Part shown: one piece after another, positions 27,931 through 35,618 of the stretch
Numbering within the stretch: the stretch's first letter is position 1
Layout: every line of letters starts with the position of its first letter
Assembly: GCA_020024265.1 (NCBI GenBank)
Contig: JAHHTW010000008.1
Location: forward strand, 18,782 to 82,781
Reading direction: 5' to 3'
From: Anaerotignum sp.
GTDB lineage: Bacteria; Bacillota; Clostridia; Lachnospirales; Anaerotignaceae
Length of the DNA stretch: 64,000 nucleotides
The notes under the pieces: model-generated
The model's database searches: none
What the model was told of the DNA's origin: nothing
Seen by the model: only the letters and a program-made list of their open reading frames with translations
Made by a program: the position numbers and the translations under genes

Positions 27931-28911
27931 ATGGGAGCTTTTGAATTTGACGCAAACAGTAATATGACTGCAAGAAGCTATGGCTGTAATGCAGATGACA
28001 GCTGCGATCGTGGCGAAACTTGCATCATTGCACAAAAGATTTTCGATCAATGCCGTGTGCAGAAATGCTGTACCCCTGCGATTTTAGGGCCTGCCAGAAC
28101 TGCCTGTCATGGTATGGGTGGCTGCGATATGGTTTGTGAGGGTGATATCATCATTCCGCCTGACAATGCTGCAAGTGTTACCATGCACAACACAGAACTC
28201 AGCAGAATTGATATTTTAAGGAAATGTCCCAGTTCTCTGCAAAATGGATGTTGGGATTTGGAATTGCGCTTTGCATTTGATTACACGCTGGAATTTCGCC
28301 GTGCTGATGGATGCCCGATTTGCTGCACGGACGCATCCAACTCTTACACCATGAAGGTATCCCTCTATGGCTCCACAGAAGCGGATGTTACCAGCGTTAC
28401 GGATCTGTATGATTGCTGTGGCAATTCCCATGGCGGCCCTTTTGTCATTGCAGAAGGCAAAGCAGTCGGCTTGGCTGCTGAATTAAAATATCACAACGGT
28501 CATTCCAATTGTAGTTGTAATTGTAATTGTAATTGCAATTGCAATTGTGACTGTGGATGTAATCATGGCGATACCTCCATGGGCACACCCATTGCAGTCA
28601 ATGTTACCATTGGTCTGTTTGCCATCATCAAGCTGTTCCGCACGGTCAATATGCTGGTTCAGTCCCTTGGCAGATGTGTTCCGCAGGAATGTGATGCACC
28701 AAACAACAACGGAGATCCTTGTAAAAACTTTGATGCTTATCCCTTCCCGCTTGATTTGTTCTCCCCTTGTGCGAAATCCAAAACCTGCTGCTCCTGCACA
28801 GACGGCTATGGCACAAATCAGGGCAATTCTGTAGACAGTAAGGGCTGCTCCTGTGATGCAGACAATGATGGAAATACACACAACGGCTGCAATCATAAGC
28901 ATCACAAATAA
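27931..28911 (+). CDS. Cysteine-rich protein with Asn-Cys repeat, probable spore coat/exosporium component
   Basis: 326 residues with 35 cysteines (nearly 11%) and no signal peptide. Motifs include KIFDQCRVQKCC (about 36-47), which resembles the D-x-C-x-x-x-x-C-type signature of a widespread clostridial Cys-rich family, beta-rich stretches (WDLELRFAFDYTLEFRR), a Cys-X run at residues 193-210 with nine Cys alternating mainly with Asn, a hydrophobic region (VNVTIGLFAIIKLF), and a Cys/Asp/His tail ending HKHHK. Such composition suits disulfide cross-linking or metal binding, as in coat and exosporium proteins. A strong GAAGGAGG precedes ATG, a sigma-K-like promoter lies just upstream, and a terminator follows. 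A non-spore metal-sequestering role is the alternative. Confidence 0.7.
   Translation: MGAFEFDANSNMTARSYGCNADDSCDRGETCIIAQKIFDQCRVQKCCTPAILGPARTACHGMGGCDMVCEGDIIIPPDNAASVTMHNTELSRIDILRKCPSSLQNGCWDLELRFAFDYTLEFRRADGCPICCTDASNSYTMKVSLYGSTEADVTSVTDLYDCCGNSHGGPFVIAEGKAVGLAAELKYHNGHSNCSCNCNCNCNCNCDCGCNHGDTSMGTPIAVNVTIGLFAIIKLFRTVNMLVQSLGRCVPQECDAPNNNGDPCKNFDAYPFPLDLFSPCAKSKTCCSCTDGYGTNQGNSVDSKGCSCDADNDGNTHNGCNHKHHK
28507..28560 (+). repeat. In-frame (AAT TGY)n microsatellite coding Asn-Cys
   Basis: Nine Cys codons alternate with Asn (mostly), Ser, Asp and Gly over 54 bp. Codon changes between TGT and TGC interrupt the perfect repeat, suggesting selection on the protein as well as slippage. Confidence 0.9.
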
Positions 28912-28960
28912 TCACAAATCAGCTTCGTCCCAGCACCACCAACCAAAATCCTCCGATATA

Positions 28961-29008
28961 CCGTCTGGTATTTGGCAAAATTCCTGCCGTATGCCAGACG
29001 GCTTTTTA
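28961..29008 (+). terminator. Intrinsic terminator of the Cys-rich gene
   Basis: CCGTCTGG and CCAGACGG form the base of a stem with an inner GGCA/TGCC helix, then CTTTTTATC. Confidence 0.88.
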
Positions 29009-29170
29009 TCACCTTTTAAAATCGTTTCTCATTGCATCTTTTACAAAAGCATTCTTGATTTTTTTGTTTTGTCAAAGTATAATGTACAAATACAAATACA
29101 AACAATATGATTTGCTGTCATAAGAGCGTCCCTCCTATGATGGCACCACAAAAAGAAAAGAGGTATTTCC

Positions 29171-29731
29171 ATGGCAAAACAAATTACGAGAGAAGAAGCA
29201 TATGCATTATTAAAGGAGTATAACAAAGAACCTTTTCACATTTTACATGGAGAAACGGTCGAATGGGTTATGCGGTATTTTGCAAACGAGCTAGGCTATG
29301 CACAAGAAGCAGAGTTTTGGGGTATTGTTGGATTGCTCCACGATTTGGATTTTGAAGTGTATCCAAATGAGCATTGTATCAAATGTCAGGAAATCATGAA
29401 AGCATTGGATTTGGAAGAACGCCTGATTCATGCCGTTGCCAGTCATGGCTATGGTATCTGTTCCGATGTGGAACCCATCCATGAAATGGAAAAGGTACTC
29501 TTTGCCGCAGATGAACTGACGGGATTAATCGGTGCAGCTGCAAAAATGCGTCCTTCCAAAAGCGTACAGGATATGGAGCTGAAATCCTTAAAAAAGAAAT
29601 TCAAAGACAAATCCTTTGCGGCAGGCTGTGATCGGGATACCATCCGTCATGGCGCAGAGCAGCTTGGCTGGGAATTGGATACGCTCTTAGAGCGCACGTT
29701 GCAGGCAATGAAATCCAATCCGGATTATTGA
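29171..29731 (+). CDS. HD-domain protein
   Basis: A 186-residue soluble metal-dependent phosphohydrolase-like protein. The HD pattern is visible as H26 (HILHGETV), H57-D58 (GLLHDLDF), the RLIHAVASHGYG helix pair, and a late Asp in FAADELTGLI. HD proteins of this small stand-alone type hydrolyse nucleotides or other phosphoesters; the substrate is unknown. ATG is preceded by AAAAGAGGT. The promoter is probably within 29045-29160, but I could not define it. A single gene followed by a long hairpin. Confidence 0.88.
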   Translation: MAKQITREEAYALLKEYNKEPFHILHGETVEWVMRYFANELGYAQEAEFWGIVGLLHDLDFEVYPNEHCIKCQEIMKALDLEERLIHAVASHGYGICSDVEPIHEMEKVLFAADELTGLIGAAAKMRPSKSVQDMELKSLKKKFKDKSFAAGCDRDTIRHGAEQLGWELDTLLERTLQAMKSNPDY

Positions 29732-29814
29732 GCTGTTTGCAAACGCAATCCTGCCATATCATATATCAGGAGCAAACATACACTTTTCCAAGCTCCCTTC
29801 TACATTCATAGGAT

Positions 29815-29878
29815 ATCAAAAAACGACATGCTTCCTTATGCTTTGTTTGCAGGCATTTTTAGGATGTCGTTTTTTGAT
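29815..29878 (+). terminator. Long-stem terminator after the HD gene
   Basis: A 15-bp perfect stem (ATCAAAAAACGACAT with ATGTCGTTTTTTGAT) encloses a 34-nt loop and carries six T within the 3' arm. Confidence 0.8.
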
Positions 29879-29984
29879 CATTCTTTTTGCTTCCAAAACA
29901 AAAGCAAATATTATTTTTCAAGAAAAAACTTGTAATCTTTTCTATTTTGTATTACCATATTCTAATCTTGTCTATACAAAAGGA

Positions 29985-30170
29985 TGCCATAACAACCAAA
30001 CAAAGAGATTGATCCAATTTCAGGGCTATCAAAAAACGGAACATAAGCACAGTGGGCAGCAGTGCGGGTATCCAACCTATACCAATCGGATCTCGTCCGC
30101 CTTGGGTGGCAAGTTCTGTCGCAACTGCAAGGGTTTCCCTGTTTTTTTGGTAGTCTATATGTTTGATAGA
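29985..30170 (+). other. Unexplained GC-richer leader before a MATE gene
   Basis: This part of the 460-bp spacer (29732-30191) is clearly richer in G+C than its surroundings. It contains a chain of short hairpins on the plus strand (GGTAT/ATACC, CGGA/TCCG, CTTG/CAAG, AGGG/CCCT), the last followed by GTTTTTTT. It ends about 40 nt before the MATE ribosome-binding site. Both strands are open for more than 100 codons here, without ribosome-binding sites. It could be a structured regulatory RNA or the remnant of an inserted element; I do not recognise it. Confidence 0.4.
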
Positions 30171-30191
30171 CGAAAGGAGCCTGCCGAAAAA

Positions 30192-31562
30192 ATGAAAGCA
30201 TCTACCACAAATCAAATTACGGAAGGAACGATCTGGAAACAACTTTTGTTTTTCTTTTTTCCCATACTGTTGGGAACATTGTTCCAACAATTATACAATA
30301 CTGCTGATACCTTGATTGTAGGGCGCTATGTTGGTACCCCCGCATTGGCAGCCGTTGGTGGTTCTACAGGACAAATCATCAATCTGATTGTGCTTTTCTT
30401 TGTTGGTCTTTCGTCCGGATCGACCGTAATCATTGCGCAGTATTATGGTGCCAGAGATCAGCATCACTTAAATGATGCCCTGCATACTGCCATTGCACTT
30501 TCCATTGTTGGTGGAATCATCTTTGGTATACTGGGATTTATTTTTACACCATGGATTTTGCGGATGATGGGTACACCCACCAATATTATCGAAATATCCA
30601 CAATCTATTTGCGAATTTATTTTAGCGGTTTGATTTTTTTGTTTATTTATAATGTTGGTTCCAGCATCCTACGTGCTGTGGGCGACTCCAAACGACCGCT
30701 GTATTTCTTGATTTTTTCCTGTTTTTTAAATATTTTTCTTGATATATTATTTGTTGTTGTTTTTGAAATGGGAGTCCCCGGTGCAGGATATGCAACCGTA
30801 ACTGCACAAGCAATCAGTGCCGTATTGGTACTCATTGCATTGAAAAAATCCGGAGATATTTACCAGCTGCACTTTCAGCGTATTCGTTTTCATAAACTGC
30901 TGTTGCTGTCTATCATTACCATTGGTCTGCCTGCCGGTCTGCAATCTTTGATGTTTAGCTTATCCAACATCATCATACAGACTGCCATGAATTCTTTGGG
31001 AACTACCACAGTTGCCGCACATACCGCATTTGCCAAAATTGATGCATTGTATTGGATGGTCTCAGGCGCATTTAGTGTATCCATCATGACATTCATCGGA
31101 CAAAATTATGGGGCAAAGAAATATGATCGTATGAAAAAAAGTGTCAAAGTTTGCCTACTGATGGATATCTTTGTTTCTATCGCTATGTCGTGTATCATGA
31201 TTACAGGCGGTTCCTATTTATTGCGGCTCTTTACAACCGACACCGCTGTCATTGCCATTGGAATGCGCATCATACATATGATATGTCCATGCTATATCCT
31301 GTTTGTATTTATTGAGATTCTTTCCAGTACATTACGTGGCATGGGAAATGTCATGATTCCCATGCTTATGACTTGTGGCGGTGTATGCATTTTGCGTATC
31401 ATCTGGATATTGTTTATCATTCCCAATGACTTGAGCATCACCAATATTTTGGCAAGCTATCCCATTTCTTGGGGATCTACCGCAATATTGTTTATCATCT
31501 ATTTCTATTTCTTTCAAAAGAAATTTTTCCGTCAACACTGTGCGGAAGATGGTATATCCTAA
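30192..31562 (+). CDS. MATE-family efflux transporter
   Basis: 456-residue inner-membrane cation antiporter of the multidrug and toxic compound extrusion family (DinF/NorM/MepA fold). About twelve hydrophobic helices are evident in two homologous halves. The helix-1 signature FFFFPILLGTLFQQLYNTAD is followed by VGRYVGTPALAAVG. ATG at 30192 lies about 12 nt after AAAGGAG; the open frame extends 118 codons further upstream, but that part is hydrophilic, ill-conserved-looking and lacks a ribosome-binding site. The unusual leader suggests regulated expression. Substrate unknown. Confidence 0.93.
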   Translation: MKASTTNQITEGTIWKQLLFFFFPILLGTLFQQLYNTADTLIVGRYVGTPALAAVGGSTGQIINLIVLFFVGLSSGSTVIIAQYYGARDQHHLNDALHTAIALSIVGGIIFGILGFIFTPWILRMMGTPTNIIEISTIYLRIYFSGLIFLFIYNVGSSILRAVGDSKRPLYFLIFSCFLNIFLDILFVVVFEMGVPGAGYATVTAQAISAVLVLIALKKSGDIYQLHFQRIRFHKLLLLSIITIGLPAGLQSLMFSLSNIIIQTAMNSLGTTTVAAHTAFAKIDALYWMVSGAFSVSIMTFIGQNYGAKKYDRMKKSVKVCLLMDIFVSIAMSCIMITGGSYLLRLFTTDTAVIAIGMRIIHMICPCYILFVFIEILSSTLRGMGNVMIPMLMTCGGVCILRIIWILFIIPNDLSITNILASYPISWGSTAILFIIYFYFFQKKFFRQHCAEDGIS

Positions 31563-31563
31563 A

Positions 31564-31609
31564 AAACAAACGACTGCTGTTTGTATAAAACAGCAGTCGT
31601 TTGTTTTTG
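31564..31609. terminator. Bidirectional terminator between MATE and nuclease genes
   Basis: AACAAACGACTGCTGTTT and AAACAGCAGTCGTTTGTT form an 18-bp stem with T-runs on both strands. It serves the convergent MATE (plus) and nuclease (minus) genes. Confidence 0.9.
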
Positions 31610-31674
31610 GTTCTATAAAAGAAATACAATCCTGCCATGAAAACAGGATGAAAGTATATTGATTATTTTTTTCG

Positions 31675-32607
31675 TTATGGCTTACATGTACCACAAGGTA
31701 CATATCCCAAATCAATCAGTTCCTGACGATCTCCTATAAATTCCTGACGATTGCTTTCGCTGATTTTTTGTGCGCCACTGCAAGTTTGCAAGTGAAACTT
31801 TTGGGAACTGGTATTCAAAACATAGGTTATCTTGTCTGCATTTGCATTCTCTTTTGATGTGTCTGTGGTGTCTGCGGTATCCGCTTGGCTGTTCTTTCCT
31901 GTTGCATAATCAATTTGCACACCGGGCTGTACATTGTACGCATAAATACAGAAGCAAATGCCTTCGCCCTCATCCTCTACGGAATATCCTTCCATCAGTA
32001 CGCCGTCTGCCACCAAATTGTTGCCTTCAAAAATCGGTGTGACACGATACAATACATGGTTGCCGGTTTCCTTCACATAGTCAGCCACCATATTTTCAAA
32101 AGGGAGCATCCCTTCAATATTCAAATATCTGGTGCCGGTAATCAGATTTTCTTTATTCGCATTTTCTGCTGTCAGCTGATAGCCAATCAAATGGCAACGA
32201 TTGTAGAGATATTTTCCGTCTACAAAATCGTATTTTGCCGCCTGCCATCCACTTGGCTTAACACTGCTGATGCTCCCTCTCTTTTCTGTAGGCATCAAAT
32301 CCTGACCTACATTTGCATATGCCTCTACGCAACGCCCAAAATCATCCAAAGGTGTATACTGTTCAAAGGATTGTGTGGTAACATCTGTTTGTGTAAAATA
32401 TGGCATATTGTCATGTACTGCTATGTATGCATCTCCTGCATACTCCGGTACATCCTCTGAAGAAAATGCATCTTTCCATACAGAAGGCAATGTACTTTCG
32501 CTTTGACCGATCTGTGTGCTTGTATCTTTTGCTTCGCCTGTGCAGCCTGTCAATGCAGAGATACACATTCCCAAAACCAATAACCATAATGTAATATATT
32601 TTTTCAT
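31675..32607 (-). CDS. DNA/RNA non-specific endonuclease lipoprotein with C-terminal Cys domain
   Basis: 310 residues, exported and lipid-anchored: an n/h-region followed by lipobox ALTGC (lipid Cys C22). The nuclease domain (about 60-225) has the beta-beta-alpha-metal core of the EndA/NucA type, with NRCHLIG (136-142, probable general base H139) in place of DRGH and the downstream Asn (NKENLI, N154) for metal binding. A Thr/Asp/Asn linker leads to a small C-terminal module (about 260-310) with FHLQTCSG, NRQ and GYVPCGTCKP, resembling Ada-type Cys-rich zinc modules found on secreted nucleases. Its ATG overlaps the stop of the preceding small gene (ATGA), so translation is coupled. Likely job: DNA degradation or uptake at the cell surface. 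Confidence 0.87.
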   Translation of the reverse strand: MKKYITLWLLVLGMCISALTGCTGEAKDTSTQIGQSESTLPSVWKDAFSSEDVPEYAGDAYIAVHDNMPYFTQTDVTTQSFEQYTPLDDFGRCVEAYANVGQDLMPTEKRGSISSVKPSGWQAAKYDFVDGKYLYNRCHLIGYQLTAENANKENLITGTRYLNIEGMLPFENMVADYVKETGNHVLYRVTPIFEGNNLVADGVLMEGYSVEDEGEGICFCIYAYNVQPGVQIDYATGKNSQADTADTTDTSKENANADKITYVLNTSSQKFHLQTCSGAQKISESNRQEFIGDRQELIDLGYVPCGTCKP

Positions 32608-32999
32608 CTCTCGTATACCTCCATTGTAATTTTGTCATGCGAGCTTCCGATAAATTCCTCTTGCCTTTGCAAATGCCATACACCATCCAAAATCAAATCC
32701 AAATATGTATCTGCCGGATATACACGATTCCAACGAAATACCAGCAGACGCTCTATCTTTGCTTCGTATGGCTGCAATGGCAAATTTTCTACGAAGCAGT
32801 AATCTTCCTGCGCTGCCTGCTCCAAGAAATCCTCTGCAACACTTGCATGTGCGAAGAAAGGTGCGGAATATGCATTCATCCACAATCGGCTTCCCTCCGT
32901 CAATCGCTGTATGTATGCACAAAGCGCTTTGTCATGGCTTTGTCTTCTATGATTGAATAACATCCCATTGTTATCATCCAAGCAAACCATCACAATCAT
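32604..32999 (-). CDS. Small conserved protein coupled to the nuclease, function unknown
   Basis: A 131-residue protein without signal peptide, starting MIVMVCLDDNNGMLFNHRRQ. A conserved-looking tail FIGSSHDKITMEVYER and a core VFRWNRVYPADTYLDL are notable. I recall relatives labelled ribonuclease Z in Lachnospirales, but the HxHxDH metallo-beta-lactamase motif is absent, so that name is not supported. ATG follows AAGGAGGG. Its stop overlaps the nuclease start by 4 bp, implying a stable two-gene unit. It may protect the cytoplasm from the nuclease, assist its export, or belong to an unrelated cell-envelope task. Confidence 0.72.
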   Translation of the reverse strand: MIVMVCLDDNNGMLFNHRRQSHDKALCAYIQRLTEGSRLWMNAYSAPFFAHASVAEDFLEQAAQEDYCFVENLPLQPYEAKIERLLVFRWNRVYPADTYLDLILDGVWHLQRQEEFIGSSHDKITMEVYER

Positions 33000-33085
33000 G
33001 GAAATCCCTCCTTTTGTATATCAAAACAAGAACTTATGTTCTTTATTGTAGCATCAAACCAAAAAAGTGTCTACCTTTTCTATAC

Positions 33086-33140
33086 AAAAAAACAGATGAT
33101 TTCAAGGGGAACATACTTCTCCGCAAAATCATCTGTTTTT
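33086..33140 (-). terminator. Terminator of the acpP-rnc unit
   Basis: Minus-strand AAAACAGATGATTT and AAATCATCTGTTTT form a perfect stem with a 22-nt loop, followed by T-rich DNA, starting 5 bp past the rnc stop. Confidence 0.85.
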
Positions 33141-33144
33141 CACT

Positions 33145-33855
33145 TTATGCTTCTGCTTCCGAATGCAATATCTTTTCCAAAGCGACACCGGCAGCATTTT
33201 GTTCCGCTTCTTTTTTACTTCTGCCACTACCTTGTCCCAGCACCTTACCATCATGCATCACTTCTGCCACAAACACTTTGTTGTGGTCTGGGCCTTTTTC
33301 ATCTACAATGGTATACTGCAAAGGTACCTTGCTTGTTTTTTGCACCACTTCCTGCAAATGCGTTTTGCAATCAATATTATGAAATCCAGGTTTGGTACGT
33401 GCAATCTGCTCTTGCATAAACTGCATAACATACTTGCCTGCTGCATCAATCCCACCATCTATACATACTGCTCCGATAATCGCTTCAAAGGCATCTGCCA
33501 ATATAGATTCTCTCGTTCTGCCTCCTGTGCTTTCCTCTCCTTTTCCCAAAAATAAATTGCGTCCCACCCCCAGCTTTCGTGACAGTCCTGCCAAAGAACC
33601 CTCACAAACAACTGCGGCACGCAGCTTTGTCATCTCTCCCTCAGGCATTTCCGGAAATTTGCGATAAATATACTCACTGACTACCATATCCAGCACAGCA
33701 TCGCCCAAAAATTCCAAGCGTTCATTGTTTTCGTATCCGCCTTTTTTATGCTCATTGGCATAAGAACTATGTGTCAAGGCGAGCAGCAACAAATTATGAT
33801 CTTGAAAATGGTATCCTAATTTTTTTTCAAATTCTTCTAAATTTAAGTAATTCAT
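33145..33855 (-). CDS. rnc: Ribonuclease III
   Basis: Double-strand-specific endoribonuclease that processes rRNA precursors and structured mRNAs; cytosolic dimer. The 236 residues include the nuclease domain with the signature ERLEFLGDAVLD (45-56) and a later conserved ANAFEA-type segment (LADAFEAIIGA), then a C-terminal double-stranded-RNA-binding domain (about 155-230, ending SKKEAEQNAAGVALEK). ATG overlaps the acpP end region (stop TGA, then ATG after one base) and has GGAGAG upstream. In many Firmicutes the order is plsX-acpP-rnc-smc; here plsX and smc are missing on either side. Confidence 0.97.
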   Translation of the reverse strand: MNYLNLEEFEKKLGYHFQDHNLLLLALTHSSYANEHKKGGYENNERLEFLGDAVLDMVVSEYIYRKFPEMPEGEMTKLRAAVVCEGSLAGLSRKLGVGRNLFLGKGEESTGGRTRESILADAFEAIIGAVCIDGGIDAAGKYVMQFMQEQIARTKPGFHNIDCKTHLQEVVQKTSKVPLQYTIVDEKGPDHNKVFVAEVMHDGKVLGQGSGRSKKEAEQNAAGVALEKILHSEAEA

Positions 33856-33856
33856 A

Positions 33857-34087
33857 TCAACTCTCCAACATGTTTTTCAAATAATCCATAGCATCACCAA
33901 TGGTTTTTACATTTTCCGCAGATTCGTTATCAAACTCAACCTGAAATTCTTCCTCCAAAGCAGAAATAATTTGAAATAAGTCCAAGGAATCTGCACCGAT
34001 TTCTGCAAAAGATGTTTCCTCCTTCAGCCCTTGTGCTGATATATGCAATTGCTGTGAGATGATTTCTATCACCTTTTTCTTATCCAT
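33857..34087 (-). CDS. acpP: Acyl carrier protein
   Basis: 76-residue acidic carrier of fatty-acyl chains. The phosphopantetheine site is GADSLDL with S34. I placed the start at ATG 34085-34087 (MDKKKVIEII), because AAGGAGG lies just upstream and would fall inside the frame if the earlier ATG were used. Followed immediately by rnc. No fatty-acid synthesis gene is adjacent, so it may be the housekeeping ACP or a secondary carrier. Confidence 0.93.
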   Translation of the reverse strand: MDKKKVIEIISQQLHISAQGLKEETSFAEIGADSLDLFQIISALEEEFQVEFDNESAENVKTIGDAMDYLKNMLES

Positions 34088-34169
34088 AAATTCGCCTCCT
34101 TTATTTTTCATCCTTACTATACTCTATTTATACACTTTTGTCAGCAAAAAAATCTCAAAATAAAAGAAT

Positions 34170-35555
34170 CTATTTTGATGGATTCCCCATATTTGCATAC
34201 TGTATTTCTCGTCTGCGTAATAGCTTTCCCATACATTTGTAGTATACTGCCATAGATACAAGCGCACTAATCAAATCGACAAACGGTTCTGCAAAGAACA
34301 CATTTTCAATCCCCCAAAGCAGAGGGAATACAACCATGCAAATAAAATACAATGTCTTTCGGAATGTGGAAAGAGTGATTGCATAGCGTACTGCGGAAAG
34401 CCCCGTAAAACCATCCACAATGGTATATTGTACCGCCAAAGGCAATATCATCAACGTCATCACCTTGATCGCTTTGATGGACAAATCCATATACTGCGCT
34501 TCATCTGTAAACAGTCTTACAAAGTAAGGAGAAAGCAGATGTGCCGCAAGCATCATAATGATGGTGAAAATCAGACAAAGATAGAGTGTATACTTTTGCC
34601 CGGAGCGTACACGATCCATTTGACACGCTCCATAATTGAAACCCAATATTGGCTGTGTAGAACCAGTCATACCACCCATTGGCAGCGTAATCATCAAAAA
34701 GAAGCTCTGCGCAATGGTATGGCAAGTAACCAGCTGATCTCCATATCCGGGGCCACCATAATGCTGCAACACCATATTCATCGCAATAATCAGACCACTA
34801 TCCAGTGCCACAATGATAAATGGAGAAAGCCCCGTCAACAAGACACGCACCATCAATGTTCTGTCATATCCACCAAATGTAATCCGCACAGGTGGTCTTG
34901 GGCCAAAGAGAAACAGCAGTACGAACGCACAAGATGCTACCTGTGCCAGTACCGTAGCAAGGGCTGCACCAGCTACTCCCATATGCATGCCAAATATCAA
35001 TATTGGGTCTAAAATCATATTACAGATTGCGCCTATAATGACAGAAATCATGGCAATCTTAGCGTATCCCTGACATATGATAAATGTATTCATCCCCATA
35101 GAAAGTATGGCAAACAAGCTGCCTATGGTATATATGGTCATATAGGTATTTGCATATGGAAACGTGGCAGCGCTTGCGCCAAAGAGCATCAAAAGCGGCT
35201 TTTTGATACAAATGATGATGAGCGTAATGGCAAGTGCCATCAATACCATCATCAAAAAACAGTTTGCCATAATCCGCTCTGCTTCTTTGCGGTTATTCTC
35301 CCCCATTTTGATGCTCATCAAGGGAGAACCACCAATTCCAATCCATATAGAAAAGGATGTGATCAGTGTTACAATCGGGCCGCAAATACCAACACCCGCA
35401 AGCGCCGTTTCACCGATTTTCGGAATATTTCCAATGAAAATACGGTCTACAATGCTGTACAATACATTCACAAATTGTGCCAACATTGCCGGAATTGCCA
35501 ATCGAACAACCAATCCACGCATGGAGTCTGTCCCCAGATTGTTCTCCCTACTCAT
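34170..35555 (-). CDS. MATE-family efflux transporter
   Basis: 461-residue membrane antiporter, about twelve helices, from the same superfamily as the 30.2-31.6 kb gene but not closely similar to it. The first-helix region IPAMLAQFVNVLYSIVDRIF and the mid-protein QSFFLMITLPMGGMTGSTQPI segment are typical. ATG follows GGGAGG with good spacing. It starts about 60 bp after the polC stop and may be co-transcribed from upstream. Substrate unknown. Confidence 0.92.
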   Translation of the reverse strand: MSRENNLGTDSMRGLVVRLAIPAMLAQFVNVLYSIVDRIFIGNIPKIGETALAGVGICGPIVTLITSFSIWIGIGGSPLMSIKMGENNRKEAERIMANCFLMMVLMALAITLIIICIKKPLLMLFGASAATFPYANTYMTIYTIGSLFAILSMGMNTFIICQGYAKIAMISVIIGAICNMILDPILIFGMHMGVAGAALATVLAQVASCAFVLLFLFGPRPPVRITFGGYDRTLMVRVLLTGLSPFIIVALDSGLIIAMNMVLQHYGGPGYGDQLVTCHTIAQSFFLMITLPMGGMTGSTQPILGFNYGACQMDRVRSGQKYTLYLCLIFTIIMMLAAHLLSPYFVRLFTDEAQYMDLSIKAIKVMTLMILPLAVQYTIVDGFTGLSAVRYAITLSTFRKTLYFICMVVFPLLWGIENVFFAEPFVDLISALVSMAVYYKCMGKLLRRREIQYANMGNPSK

Positions 35556-35618
35556 AGTCTGCCTCCCTATTGCTTCCTGTACAGAATCTCATACCATATG
35601 CATGGCGGTTCCACCGTC

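Noticed and set aside
29952..30290. 112-codon minus-strand open frame in the MATE leader
   Set aside because: No ribosome-binding site, and it runs into the MATE coding region. The region is kept as an unexplained leader, not as a gene.
32604..32999. Ribonuclease Z
   Set aside because: I recall this name for relatives, but the metallo-beta-lactamase HxHxDH motif is absent and the protein is far too short.
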